Positions 18,401 through 27,260 of a DNA stretch of 64,000 bases are shown piece after piece. Positions within the stretch are counted from its first letter, which is position 1. Each line of letters opens with the position of its first letter. The position numbers and the translations under genes were made by a program. This stretch comes from JASHVB01 sp035508435. Lineage in GTDB: Bacteria > Pseudomonadota > Alphaproteobacteria > Acetobacterales > Acetobacteraceae. The stretch lies in the NCBI GenBank assembly GCA_035508435.1, contig DATJNA010000071.1, forward strand, positions 1 through 64,000, given 5' to 3'. The notes under the pieces are model-generated. The model did not search any database. It was given only the letters and a program-made list of their open reading frames with translations, and was not told the DNA's origin.

Positions 18401-21270
18401 AAGCCGGTGTCTACGTCGTGGAGGTGACCGCGGCGGACCGGCTGGGGCGGCAGCAGACGCTGCGGGTGGACTGCTTCATGGCGGGCAACACGCCAGTGAC
18501 CTGGCCTCGCCCGCCCGCCAAGACCGTCACCCTGAAGACCGACAAGGACGACTACGCGCCCGGCGAGAACGCAACGCTGCTGATCGAAAGCCCGTTCCAG
18601 GCGGCGCGCGCGCTGGTGGTGACGGAGCAATCGGACGAAATATTCGACTACGACTGGGTGGACGTGACCAACGGCGTCGGGCGCATCGAGTTGCCGGTGC
18701 GCAAGCAGCAGATGCCGCGTTTCCCGGTGCATGTGCTGCTGATGCGCGGGCGGCTGCCGGGTCCTCCGCCGGCGCCGACCGCGCCGTTCGACCAGGGCAA
18801 GCCGACCACGCTCGCCGCCACCACATGGATAAAAGTCCGGCCGGTCGAAAACCGGGTGAATGCGAAGTTCGAGGCGCCGGCGACGGCGCGGCCGGCACAG
18901 ACCGTGGACGTGACGCTGCGCCTGTCGGATGAGGCGGGAAAGCCGCTTGCGGGCGAGGCGACGTTCTGGATGGTGGACCAGGCGGTGCTGGCGCTGGCGA
19001 AAGAGGCGCCGCTCGATCCGCTGCCGAAATTCATCGTCGAGCGCCCGTCGCGCATGGTCGCACGCGACACCCGCAACATGGCGTTCGGCGTCATCCCGTT
19101 GCAGGAATATCCCGGCGGCGGCGAGGGCGAGGAGAACCCCGGCATCGCCAACATCTCGGTGCGCAAGAATTTTACCCCGGTGCCGATCTATCTGCCGCAC
19201 GTGAAGGTCGGGCCGGACGGTGTCGCGCATATCCAGGTGCACCTGCCGGACACGCTGACCGTGTTCATGCTGCGCGCCGAGGTCACCAGCGGTCCGGACC
19301 GGTTCGGCTTCGCCACCGGCGAGATGCATATCCGCCAGCCGGTGGTGGCGCAGCCGGTGCTGCCGCGCTTCCTGCGTCCGGGCGACATGTTCCAGGCGGA
19401 AGTGCTCGGCCGGGTGGTCGAGGGACCGGGCGGCGCCGGCACCGCCGTCCTGAGCGTCGACGGCCTGACGGCGACCGGCGCAAAGGAGGAAAAATTCGTC
19501 TGGCAGGGCGCGGCGCCGGCGCGCGAGACATTTCCGGTCAGCGTGCCGCAGCCTTCGCCGGGGAAGGAACTGGGAAGAATCCGCTTCCTGATCCGGCGCG
19601 AGTCGGATGGCGTAGGCGACGGGGTGGAGATTGCGCTGCCGATCCGGCCAGACCGGCCGCCGGTGCGCGAGCAACGCCTGGTCGAAGTTGCGCCCGGCGC
19701 GACCGTCGATCTGCCGGCGCCGCCGGCCGATGTGCGGCCCGGCTCGTTCAGCGGGGCGCTGGCGGTGGCGACCGATCCGGCGCTGGCGCGGGCGCTCGGT
19801 GCGGTCGATTATTTGCTGGCTTACCCGTTCGGCTGCACGGAGCAACGCATCGCTTTGGCGTCGTCCGAGCTGGCCTTGCTGCCGTTCGCGCCGATCTCGG
19901 GCGCCGAGGGGTTGCAACAGCGCGTCGGCGGCGATGTCGCTGCCGCGTTGCAGGCGATCGCGCAGGCGGTGGATGAGAACGGCCTGGTCGGCTACTGGCC
20001 GCACACGCGCGGGCTGGTGACGCTGACGGCCTGGTCGTACGAGCTGATGATCCGCGCCCAGGCGGCGCACCTGCCGGTCGACACCAAGCTGCGCGACCGG
20101 CTGGCGGCAGTGCTGAATCAGTCGCTGCGCTCGGACTATCCGCATCTGCTGACCGACGCGGCGCTGGTGGAGCGCGCCACCGCGCTGTACGCGCTGGCGG
20201 TGGGCGGCAAGCTGGATGCCGCCTATGCCAGCGAGCTGGCCCGCACCGCCGGAGCGCTGAACACCAGCGGACTGGCGATGGTGGTGTCCGCCATCGCCGC
20301 CACGCCGAATGCCGATCGCGCCCTGGTGGCAGGCATGCTGGAGACGCTGTGGACGCGGGTGCACGTGCTGGCGCGCAACGGCCAGCCGGTGTTTGCGGGC
20401 ATCGCCGACTATGACGCCGATCCGCTGATCCTGCCGTCGGAGACCCGCAGCCTGGCCGAGGTGACGCGGGCCGTGGCCGCAGCAACGCCAGAGGAGCCGC
20501 GGCTGGCGCTGTTGCGTGCGGGGCTGGTGTCGCTGGGCGGTCCGGATGGCTGGGGCAGCACCAATGCCGACGCCGCCGCTCTGCGCGCCCTGGCAGCGAG
20601 CTGGGACACCGGTGCCGCCGATGTGCCGGTGACCGCGACCTTGCCGGACGGTCCGCGCCAGGTGGCGCTGGGGCACGCGACGCCGATGATGCGATGGACC
20701 ACGGCTCAGCCCGGGCCGATGCGTGTGGCGGACGCCGGCGTGCGGCCGGTGCTGGCCTTGCAGCAGGCGCGCTATGTCCCGGCGCCGCCCGGCTGGCAGG
20801 CGCCGCCGGTGCAGCACGGGTTTGTCCTTACTCGCTCGCTGCTCCGCGTGCCTGGCGGCTCGGCGCCGATGGTGGCGCTGGCGCCGGCGAGCGACGGGAC
20901 GCTGCATCTGGCGAACGGCGAGGTGGTGGAGGAGACCGCCGAACTGGTGAACCCAGAGCAATGCGCCATGGTGGCGGTGGTGCTGCCGATCGCGGCGGGG
21001 CTGGAACCGCTGAACCCGAACCTGGCGACGGCGCCGGCCGACGCGACCCCATCGGCCGGTCCTACGCTGGCGCCGACCTACACCGCGTTCGGCGACGATT
21101 CGGTGCTGTATGTCTACGAGTCGCTGCCTGCCGGCACGTTCCAATTCCGCTTCCGTGCCCGCGCCAGCACCGTCGGCAGCTTCACCGAGCCGCCCGGCAC
21201 CGCCGAAATGATGTATCGCCAGGAGGTCAACGGTGCGAGCGCCGGTGCCCGCCTGGTGATCGGGCCGTGA
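15472..21270 (+). CDS. Bacterial alpha-2-macroglobulin with thioester
   Basis: This 1932-residue protein is a large periplasmic protease-trapping protein. Family landmarks appear in order: an export signal (ALLVLALLFLPCLAGA), N-terminal macroglobulin-like domains, the ERPIYRPEEPVEIRGFVRSYL segment near residue 663, the bait-region and MG7-10 segments (VVAQPVLPRFLRPGD near 1300), and the thioester GCTEQ with its Cys at residue 1455. The thioester domain and receptor-binding-like domain follow. The intact CTEQ predicts covalent capture of proteases. Unlike E. coli YfhM there is no good lipobox (LFLPC), so it may be soluble. It is followed by pbpC, the standard partner that repairs peptidoglycan. 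AGGAGA before ATG 15472 supports the start, although the first 25 codons contain a hairpin. Confidence 0.92.
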   Translation: MPSQADRHPLPLWAWAAKRTKVGGRGRFHALLVLALLFLPCLAGADQTPPPLDQVQRSDGAAVVPDRFLRPWDPVTVFFPTDTGPAQAGPADHPERFVTMTPAQPGAWRWLGARVLQFRPAEPWTPLRRERIAAGSRGATLIPLLPAPVQTAPQDQPEGIANLDTISLTFPEPVDPAALARLLTIELRPLPGIDSTGSQTLTGADFTLRPLERASRADRQTYLVMLHQALPDQRLVILRLRLSDAAGLDDPLFELRLRTATPFAVSSLDCGDGYRAVTVDGLTTCNPNTDTDSPPQRRSVTLYLSAPPKVLDIMQARNAFRITPPVDDLNVTTDSALPQALHLGGNFAPETEYSLQVPPGTLIDQRGRALSGPAKQFRFAFRPVPPRLVWDASQGIVEQYGPQMVPVRGHGYAHADVRIYRIEPLDRDFWPFPANGIATRDADPPPLPGNEPAAWDQSASIRAKDIAARIKVLGSPSVSELMALPQSSDGAEEKFGLDLQPLLARTAGAQQPGTYLVGMRPLHSQERHWIRLQVTDLSLTTVEEPGRVRFQVTSLATAQPVAGAQIRIEGLQNKDYRVLAEGTTDGRGAFTYVPHDGGQAAPERIVVQKATDTLVQSMAPGPEAYADGNWTRPRGTWLGWMFTKTAISARAEKPRILCHVFTERPIYRPEEPVEIRGFVRSYLHGALSYASGKGALLVQGPDKQEWRYPITLDDTSGFYLHFDARTVATGDYTVSYQPEHASECDSADFKKEAYRLPTFEVLLNHAPQVPLDAPFQVNLLARYYAGGVVTDRPITWRVTQFPYTWTPPGRPGFLFSSDSRFSADQAFRSTPVLQSNGKTDAGGSAQLTLDPTIEPTAQPRTYQVEATVTGDDGQQIRNVAQIAALPPFVLGVKMPRYLAKPGTIPAELLALDAGGKPRPGIDMTVRLIKRDWNSVLQASDFTQGTAKYVTQEIDRTAEERHVTSTEAGQTLNFAATEAGVYVVEVTAADRLGRQQTLRVDCFMAGNTPVTWPRPPAKTVTLKTDKDDYAPGENATLLIESPFQAARALVVTEQSDEIFDYDWVDVTNGVGRIELPVRKQQMPRFPVHVLLMRGRLPGPPPAPTAPFDQGKPTTLAATTWIKVRPVENRVNAKFEAPATARPAQTVDVTLRLSDEAGKPLAGEATFWMVDQAVLALAKEAPLDPLPKFIVERPSRMVARDTRNMAFGVIPLQEYPGGGEGEENPGIANISVRKNFTPVPIYLPHVKVGPDGVAHIQVHLPDTLTVFMLRAEVTSGPDRFGFATGEMHIRQPVVAQPVLPRFLRPGDMFQAEVLGRVVEGPGGAGTAVLSVDGLTATGAKEEKFVWQGAAPARETFPVSVPQPSPGKELGRIRFLIRRESDGVGDGVEIALPIRPDRPPVREQRLVEVAPGATVDLPAPPADVRPGSFSGALAVATDPALARALGAVDYLLAYPFGCTEQRIALASSELALLPFAPISGAEGLQQRVGGDVAAALQAIAQAVDENGLVGYWPHTRGLVTLTAWSYELMIRAQAAHLPVDTKLRDRLAAVLNQSLRSDYPHLLTDAALVERATALYALAVGGKLDAAYASELARTAGALNTSGLAMVVSAIAATPNADRALVAGMLETLWTRVHVLARNGQPVFAGIADYDADPLILPSETRSLAEVTRAVAAATPEEPRLALLRAGLVSLGGPDGWGSTNADAAALRALAASWDTGAADVPVTATLPDGPRQVALGHATPMMRWTTAQPGPMRVADAGVRPVLALQQARYVPAPPGWQAPPVQHGFVLTRSLLRVPGGSAPMVALAPASDGTLHLANGEVVEETAELVNPEQCAMVAVVLPIAAGLEPLNPNLATAPADATPSAGPTLAPTYTAFGDDSVLYVYESLPAGTFQFRFRARASTVGSFTEPPGTAEMMYRQEVNGASAGARLVIGP
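15512..15534. repeat. Hairpin-forming repeat inside the macroglobulin 5' end
   Basis: The arms cttgggccgc (15512-15521) and gcggaccaag (15525-15534) pair with one mismatch around a GAA loop and are flanked by pyrimidine-rich and G-rich runs. The shape resembles interspersed intergenic palindromes, yet it lies within codons 14-21 of the macroglobulin gene. Confidence 0.6.
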
Positions 21271-21277
21271 CCCGCGC

Positions 21278-21363
21278 TGTCATTGCGAGGGCCTTCGCTG
21301 TCATTGCGAGCGCAGCGAAGCAATCGCGGTCGGACGGTGCCACCACACGACCGAGATTGCTTC
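21278..21363. repeat. Interspersed repeat with tgtcattgcgag core and 16-bp inverted repeat
   Basis: The core tgtcattgcgag occurs twice in tandem, at about 21279 and 21299. An inverted repeat follows: gaagcaatcgcggtcg at 21317-21332 and cgaccgagattgcttc at 21348-21363, 15 of 16 bases pairing. Sequences of the type 'tcattgcgagcgcagcgaagcaatc' are widespread intergenic repeats in many bacterial genomes. This one sits between the macroglobulin and pbpC and could form a transcript-stabilising or attenuating hairpin. Confidence 0.75.
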
Positions 21364-21467
21364 ACTCCGCCAGCAAGAAACAAGGCGAACAAGCTCCCGG
21401 CCCTGCCGCTCCGGGGCCGCTGTTTCAATCAACCGCGGGTCGGCCGCCAGGCCGGTGGCGACCAGCA

Positions 21468-23741
21468 ATGACAGCGTGGTCGCTGGGGTCGAGGCCTCGA
21501 AAGAAGCGTCCGACGAAGCGTCAGAACGAGTCCCCCACGTGGAGACTGCGGCACGCCGGGCTGGCGGTGCTGCTGCTTGTTCTGGTGGGCTACCTCACCG
21601 TCGCAGGCACTCGCGCGCATTTCACCTCCCCGCCGCCGACGCCGATCGTCTACGACCGGAACGGCGCCTTCCTCGCCCAGTTCGGCGACGTGACCGCCAG
21701 TGATGGCGCGCCACGCGTCGACTACGGCTACTGGCCGGTCGATCCGCTGCCGCCGCGTGTCGCCGCGGCGACGTTGGCACTCGAGGATCGGCGCTTCTGG
21801 TCCCATCCCGGCGTTGATCCGCTCGCGGTGCTGCGTGCCGCCTGGCAGGATGTGGCGGGGCTGCGACGGCGGTCCGGCGCCTCCACCATCGCCATGCAGG
21901 TGGCGCGCATGCAGCATCCCGAGGCCCGCACCCTGTGGGCCAAGTTGGTGGAAGCCGGCACCGCCCTGGGCTTGACCCTCCGCTATGGCCGCGCCGCGGT
22001 GCTGGCGCAGTACCTGCGCCTGGTGCCGTACGGCAATGGCAGCCATGGCATCGGCCACGCGGCGCACTGGTATTTCGACAAGCCCGCAGCCGACCTGAGC
22101 TGGGCCGAGATCGCCTTGCTCTGCGCGATCCCGCGTGCACCGGCTGCCTACAATCCCTTGCGCCCCGACGGCCTTCGCCGCGCGCGTGACCGCGCGGGGC
22201 ACATCCTGGCTGTGCTGCACCGCGAGGCGGTGATCTCGGACGCACAATACCGCGCCGCCGCCGCGCAGCTTGCCGTGCTGTCGCCGGGGCCGGCGCCGCA
22301 TCGTCCGGCAGAGGCGCTGCATGCGATTCTGCGCCTGCGCGACTTGCTCGCTGCCGCACCGGCTCCGTCGGCGCCTGGCGGCGTCCGGGTCTTCGCGTCG
22401 CTGGATCTCGGCCTGCAGCGCATGATTGCCCGGACGGTACACGACGATCTGGCGGAGTGGCGCAAGGCGGGCGCTCAACAGGCCGCCGTGATGGTGGTGC
22501 GGCGGAGCGATGACGCCGTGCTGGCGGATGTGGGTTCGGACGGGTATGCCGATCCGCGTGGCGGCGCGATCGACTTCACCCGCGCGATCCGGTCTCCCGG
22601 CAGCACGTTGAAGCCGTTTCTGTATGCCGCGGCGTTGCAGCAGGGGCTGCTGCATCCGGCCGACATCCTCGATGACAGCCCGGGCCAGGTCGGCGCCATC
22701 CACAACGCCGATGCACGTTTTCTCGGTCCGCTGCCACCCGGCCAGGCGTTGGCCAACTCGCGCAACGTGCCGGCCGCCGAGGTGCTGCGCCGCCTCGGCC
22801 TGGGCACAGGCTTCGACCTGTTCCATGCGCTCGGCCTGCAGGTGCTGGCCGATACGCCGGACAGCCTGGGTCTCGCGATGGCGATCGGGGCCATGCCGAC
22901 GAGCCTGGAGCGGCTGACCGACGCCTATGCCGCGCTGGCCGATGACGGCATGCAGCGGGACCTGCTGTGGTATCGCAACGAGATGCGCCCGCCGGCGCAC
23001 CGCGTTCTCACCACTGCCGCGGCGCGCGAGGTGGGATTGTTCCTCTCCGATCCGCTCGCGCGTCTGCCCAGCTTCGGCCGCTACGGCAACACCGAGTATC
23101 CGTTTCCCGTCGCGGTCAAGACCGGAACCTCACAAGGGTTTCGCGATGCCTGGACCGTGGCGTGGTCCTCCGAGTTCCTGGTGGCGGCCTGGGTCGGGCG
23201 CAGCGACGGCGGCACCATGATGGGGCTGGGTGGTGCCAACAGCGCCGCGGAACTGGTGCATGCCATCTTGCTCGCGCTGCATCATGCGCTGCCAGGCGAT
23301 CTGAATGACACCAGCTTCGCCGTGCCGCGCGGCTATGCTGCCGCATCGGTCTGTGCCGGGCCGGAGGAGACCCTGCGCGACACATGCAGCCATCGCCTGC
23401 TTGCCTGGCTGCCACGCCGCCGGGCGGTGGACGGGCCACCCGCAACCGGGCCGGAAACTGCCGCTGATCCGGAGATCAAGCTGTCGGTGGTGACGCCGGA
23501 GGCGGGGACCAGCGTCTGGCTGAATCCGGAAAGCCCGCCAGCCGCCAACCGCCTGCTACTGCGCGCCAAGGCGATACCACACGTGCCGCAGGTTGTCTGG
23601 TATGTAGACGGCGCGCCGTTTGCGGTGACCGATCCGGATCAGCCTGTGGGCTGGCCGCTGCAGGATGGAGAGCATCGGTTCCAGATCGGTCTTCCGTACC
23701 GGCCGGAACGATCGCGCCCGGTACGACTGCTGGTAAGGTGA
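21468..23741 (+). CDS. pbpC: Penicillin-binding protein 1C
   Basis: This 757-residue bifunctional peptidoglycan synthase is close to E. coli PbpC in length. After a basic cytoplasmic tail and one membrane anchor (HAGLAVLLLVLVGYLTVAG), the GT51 glycosyltransferase domain shows LEDRRFWSHPGVDPLA (catalytic Glu near residue 106) and SGASTIAMQVARM. The transpeptidase domain has SxxK as STLK with Ser near residue 379, SRN, and KTGTSQGFRD. The C-terminal BiPBP_C domain (from about 675) is diagnostic of the 1C class. I chose ATG 21468; the same frame is open back into the macroglobulin gene but that part is a shadow. It probably repairs the wall after attack, in concert with the macroglobulin upstream. 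Confidence 0.92.
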   Translation: MTAWSLGSRPRKKRPTKRQNESPTWRLRHAGLAVLLLVLVGYLTVAGTRAHFTSPPPTPIVYDRNGAFLAQFGDVTASDGAPRVDYGYWPVDPLPPRVAAATLALEDRRFWSHPGVDPLAVLRAAWQDVAGLRRRSGASTIAMQVARMQHPEARTLWAKLVEAGTALGLTLRYGRAAVLAQYLRLVPYGNGSHGIGHAAHWYFDKPAADLSWAEIALLCAIPRAPAAYNPLRPDGLRRARDRAGHILAVLHREAVISDAQYRAAAAQLAVLSPGPAPHRPAEALHAILRLRDLLAAAPAPSAPGGVRVFASLDLGLQRMIARTVHDDLAEWRKAGAQQAAVMVVRRSDDAVLADVGSDGYADPRGGAIDFTRAIRSPGSTLKPFLYAAALQQGLLHPADILDDSPGQVGAIHNADARFLGPLPPGQALANSRNVPAAEVLRRLGLGTGFDLFHALGLQVLADTPDSLGLAMAIGAMPTSLERLTDAYAALADDGMQRDLLWYRNEMRPPAHRVLTTAAAREVGLFLSDPLARLPSFGRYGNTEYPFPVAVKTGTSQGFRDAWTVAWSSEFLVAAWVGRSDGGTMMGLGGANSAAELVHAILLALHHALPGDLNDTSFAVPRGYAAASVCAGPEETLRDTCSHRLLAWLPRRRAVDGPPATGPETAADPEIKLSVVTPEAGTSVWLNPESPPAANRLLLRAKAIPHVPQVVWYVDGAPFAVTDPDQPVGWPLQDGEHRFQIGLPYRPERSRPVRLLVR

Positions 23742-23896
23742 TGACTTCTGGCGGGTCCACGCTGGCGGGTAGACCGCCGGCCGCGCGGCGATGTTCACCG
23801 CCGGCCGACCATTCGCCGGATCAACCATGACACGCGGCTCCGCTGCCGGCCGCTGGAAGCTCCGGTATGGCGAGCGCGCGAGCCTGGCCGCGTCCA

Positions 23897-26728
23897 TCAC
23901 CCGAAGGCAAAGCGTTGCTCACGGAACAATCGGATGCAGGCGTCCACGACCTGCGGGTCGTACCGCGTATCTTTGCCCTGCATGATCTCGCGCAGCGCGA
24001 TGTCGAGACCGAGGGCTTCGCGATACGGGCGGCGGGCGGTCATCGCCTCGACCACGTCGGCCACGGTCAGAATGCGTGAGCCCAGCAGGATTTCGTCGCC
24101 GCGCAAGCCATGGGGATAGCCGGAGCCGTCGAGCCGCTCGTGATGTTGCAGCACCATCGGCGCGATCGGCCAGGCAAACTCCATCGCCTTGACGATCTCA
24201 TAGCCGGCGCGGGCATGTTCCTGCAGCAACTGGTATTCGAGTGGTGACAGCTTACCGGGCTTGCTGAGGATCTCCGCCGGTATCTGCACCTTGCCGATAT
24301 CGTGGATCATGCCGGCGAAGTAGATGCCATCCACGTCGTCCTCCGGCAGGCCCATCTCGCGTGCGATCGCCGCAGCCAGATCGGCCACATTGCGCTGATG
24401 TCCGGCGGTGTACGGATCGCGCAGCTCCAATGTCGTGGCGAGCGCCCGTACCGTCGTCTCCATGGTCCGCTGCAGCCGTCGCGCGGTTTCGCGCACTGCC
24501 ACGCGGTCGCGCTGCGACATGATGCCGAACACGAGGTCCTGGCTGAGTTCCCGGAGGAATGAGAGCTCGGCCTGATCGAAGGCGTCGACCCGGTTTGCAT
24601 AAACGACGAAGGCGCCGAACACGCCATTTGGACCACGCAGCGGGAACGCGGCGATCGCCGCGATGCCCATCTCATCAATCACATCTCGCCACGGCGTCAG
24701 ATTTGCCGCGGTGCTGGCATTCTGCAGCACCTGCACATCGCCGGTACGGATCGCCAAACCCGTGGGGCCGCCTCCGAATGCGGAATCTGCCCAGGATATC
24801 GGCTGGATTGACAACGGATGGGTGCGCGCAGAACCCGCGACCGGTCGCACTGTCTGCGCCGCGTCATGCTCGGCAAATCCGATCCACGCCAGGGGATAAC
24901 CGCCGACCTCCATGACGACGCGGCACATGCCGTCCAGCAGTTCGGCCTCGCTGGCAGCCCGCACCAACATCTCATTACCCGCATTGACGGTGCGCAGGAT
25001 GCGGTTCAGCCGCTCCGTCGTGCGCGCCGCCTTGTTGCGCTCGGTGATATCGAGCGTCACGGCAATCGATGCGGGCCGCGCCTCATACGTCGCCGCCATC
25101 GCATTCACCAGTACGTCACGCGTGCCGCCGTCGCGCGTGACCGCAGCGGTTTCGATCTGGACGGAGTGCAGCCGGCCGGCGAGTTGTTCGTGCAGCATCT
25201 CGGCGACCGTCGGCTTTTCCGTATCCGGCACGATGTCCAGCAGCCGGCGTCCCAGCAGCTCGCCGGGCTGATAACCCAGCATCTGGGCGAAGTACGGGTT
25301 GACGTAGGCGAAGGTGCCGTCGTCCTGGATGATGCCGATGCCCGACACCTCTTGTTCCACCAAACTGCGAAATTTCGACCGCTCCTCGCGCAGATGCCGC
25401 TCGACCTGCTTGCGTGCCGTGATGTCGCGGAAGAACCAGACGCGGCCGATATAGGAGCCATCCGACCGCCGCATCGGCCCGCTATGGCGTTCGAATACCC
25501 GGCCGTCCCGCAGTTCGACCTCGTCCTGCACACGCGTGTCCTTTGCATGGTACAGGCGCTCAACCTCGGCCAGGAAGCCTTGCGGATCACCGACCCGGCA
25601 GAGCACTGTCTCAAGGATCGGACGATCCAGCAGCGGTTGCCCCGGCTCCGCCACGAGCAACTGGGCAGGAATGTCCCACATGTCGGCAAACCGACGGTTG
25701 TAGGAGACGACTTCGCCGGCTTCGTCGACCACCAGGATGCCGTCGGGCGACACCTCATGCTCTGCCGCCAGGATATCGACATGCATGGCCAGGCTGCGTT
25801 CGGCCTGACGCTGATCGGTCACATTGCAGAGCGTGGTCCGGCTGCAAACGAAAGCGCCGCGATGGTCGGTGACGGGAGTCGCGCTGATCAGCGCGAACAA
25901 ACTCGTGCCGTCCTTGCGGCGGAACTCGATCTCCAGATCGCGCAGTGGCCCGGTGCTGAGGAAGACGGGAAAGTTGGCCTCGAAGGCCGCGAGACCGGCC
26001 GGCGCCAGCAGCGCGGTGAGGTGCAGCTTGCCAACCACCTCGTCGCGCTGAAAACCGAGCCAGGCCAGCTCGGTGTCGTTCATCGCGATGACGAGGCCAT
26101 TGGCGTCCACCGAGTGATAGCCATATGGCGCGTTGTTATAGAGATCTTCAACCTTCGCGAGCGACTCGCGCAGCGCCCGTTCAGCCTCGCGACTCGCCGC
26201 GACAGCGGTGGCCTGTGCCGCGGCATGCTCTACCGCGATCGGCAACCGGCCCAGTCGATCCTTCCAGACATAGTCGGTGGCGCCGCCCCGGATCAGCGCG
26301 GCCAGCTCGGCGTCATTGGCGGCGCCGGCGCACAGAATGAGGGGCACCCGAGGCAACCGTTCGCGCAGATCCGTGATCATGGCGGTGGCGCTGATCTCGG
26401 CCAGCGGCACGGCCATCAGGATGATGTCGGGCGCCGAGTCTTCCAGCATGCGGAAGAATGCGCGGATCGTGGTTGCGCAGCGCAAATTGCATGCCACCCC
26501 GGCATGTTGCAGGCACCGCTCCGCCAGCGTTGCATCGTCGGCATCCGGCTCCAGCAGTACGATACCCAATGCGCGATGCGGCGCCGGCTTCGGCACGGCA
26601 TGCGACCGAGGCGGCGTCGTGACTTGCCGGTGGACGCTGGCGTCGCCCTGGCGGATGCCTGGTTCGAGGGCGGAGCAGCGCTCTGGTGCGAACATGGTCA
26701 TGTGGCCACGGTGCCGATTGCGGGGCAT
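23897..26728 (-). CDS. PAS/GAF sensor with HD-GYP cyclic-di-GMP phosphodiesterase domain
   Basis: This is a protein of about 943 residues. An N-terminal receiver-like domain (LGIVLLEPDADDATLAERCL) follows a short tail. Three PAS segments come next (YNNAPYGYHSVDANGLVIAM, then VSPDGILVVDEAGEV, then VSGIGIIQDDGTFAYVNPYF), then a GAF domain (VNAGNEMLVRAASEAELLDG). A C-terminal HD-GYP domain has HQRNVADLA, HDIGK and HHERLDGSGYP. HD-GYP domains hydrolyse cyclic-di-GMP, and all ligands are present. The receiver lacks the usual phospho-acceptor Asp (DIILMAVPLAE), so it is probably not phosphorylated. It appears soluble. The start is uncertain: ATGs at 26728, 26701 and 26911 are all in frame; I prefer one of the first two because upstream residues look non-coding. 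Confidence 0.85.
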   Translation of the reverse strand: MPRNRHRGHMTMFAPERCSALEPGIRQGDASVHRQVTTPPRSHAVPKPAPHRALGIVLLEPDADDATLAERCLQHAGVACNLRCATTIRAFFRMLEDSAPDIILMAVPLAEISATAMITDLRERLPRVPLILCAGAANDAELAALIRGGATDYVWKDRLGRLPIAVEHAAAQATAVAASREAERALRESLAKVEDLYNNAPYGYHSVDANGLVIAMNDTELAWLGFQRDEVVGKLHLTALLAPAGLAAFEANFPVFLSTGPLRDLEIEFRRKDGTSLFALISATPVTDHRGAFVCSRTTLCNVTDQRQAERSLAMHVDILAAEHEVSPDGILVVDEAGEVVSYNRRFADMWDIPAQLLVAEPGQPLLDRPILETVLCRVGDPQGFLAEVERLYHAKDTRVQDEVELRDGRVFERHSGPMRRSDGSYIGRVWFFRDITARKQVERHLREERSKFRSLVEQEVSGIGIIQDDGTFAYVNPYFAQMLGYQPGELLGRRLLDIVPDTEKPTVAEMLHEQLAGRLHSVQIETAAVTRDGGTRDVLVNAMAATYEARPASIAVTLDITERNKAARTTERLNRILRTVNAGNEMLVRAASEAELLDGMCRVVMEVGGYPLAWIGFAEHDAAQTVRPVAGSARTHPLSIQPISWADSAFGGGPTGLAIRTGDVQVLQNASTAANLTPWRDVIDEMGIAAIAAFPLRGPNGVFGAFVVYANRVDAFDQAELSFLRELSQDLVFGIMSQRDRVAVRETARRLQRTMETTVRALATTLELRDPYTAGHQRNVADLAAAIAREMGLPEDDVDGIYFAGMIHDIGKVQIPAEILSKPGKLSPLEYQLLQEHARAGYEIVKAMEFAWPIAPMVLQHHERLDGSGYPHGLRGDEILLGSRILTVADVVEAMTARRPYREALGLDIALREIMQGKDTRYDPQVVDACIRLFREQRFAFG

Positions 26729-27260
26729 CGAGGCGCCCAACAGCGCCGATTCTGACGCGATGAAGTTAAGTAAGCATGAACGCCGCGCAGCGATGGAGGG
26801 TGGCCGGGGTTGCACCGGGCGGCCGCTGATCTGCGCGCCCGGTCCCCCCGGACCATCTGTCAGCGACCTTGAAGGTCGGGCGCACGTCCGGCCGGATACG
26901 GCGGCGATCATGGATGCGCGGGTTGGTGCTCGACGCCCGTCGGCGGCAGCGGCCGGGCAGTGCTTCTTCCCGGTCGGCGGCCCGGCTGTTCATCGGATGA
27001 TGGTGGGCCTGGCAGACGGTGGTCGGCTTGGTGGAAGCCGGGCGGCCCAGCCGCCGACCTGGCGTGCCCCGATGTGCTGGGACGACCGATGGGGCGCGAG
27101 GGCCGAACAATGAACACGCGGCCGCCGGCGCGCGTCACACGCTGCGGACGCATTGTGTTTGCTCGCCAGCCCGCCGCCGCAACGCCAGGGTGGTGGCGAC
27201 GGCGTCCGGCGGCATTGCCACCGGACCGTCACAGCAGGACGCCGACCAAAAAGCACGCGG
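26729..27260. other. Intergenic region without recognised genes
   Basis: This gap of about 530 bp lies upstream of the HD-GYP gene and downstream of the minus-strand HExxH gene. Several open frames cross it in both directions but none shows a family motif or a ribosome binding site. It should contain the HD-GYP promoter. Confidence 0.4.

Noticed and set aside
18277..21144. 955-codon minus-strand open frame opposite the macroglobulin gene
   Set aside because: Arg/Gln/His-rich shadow; the opposite strand carries unmistakable macroglobulin motifs including CTEQ.
24818..26755. 645-codon plus-strand frame opposite the HD-GYP protein
   Set aside because: No motifs and biased composition; the minus strand holds PAS, GAF and HD-GYP signatures.
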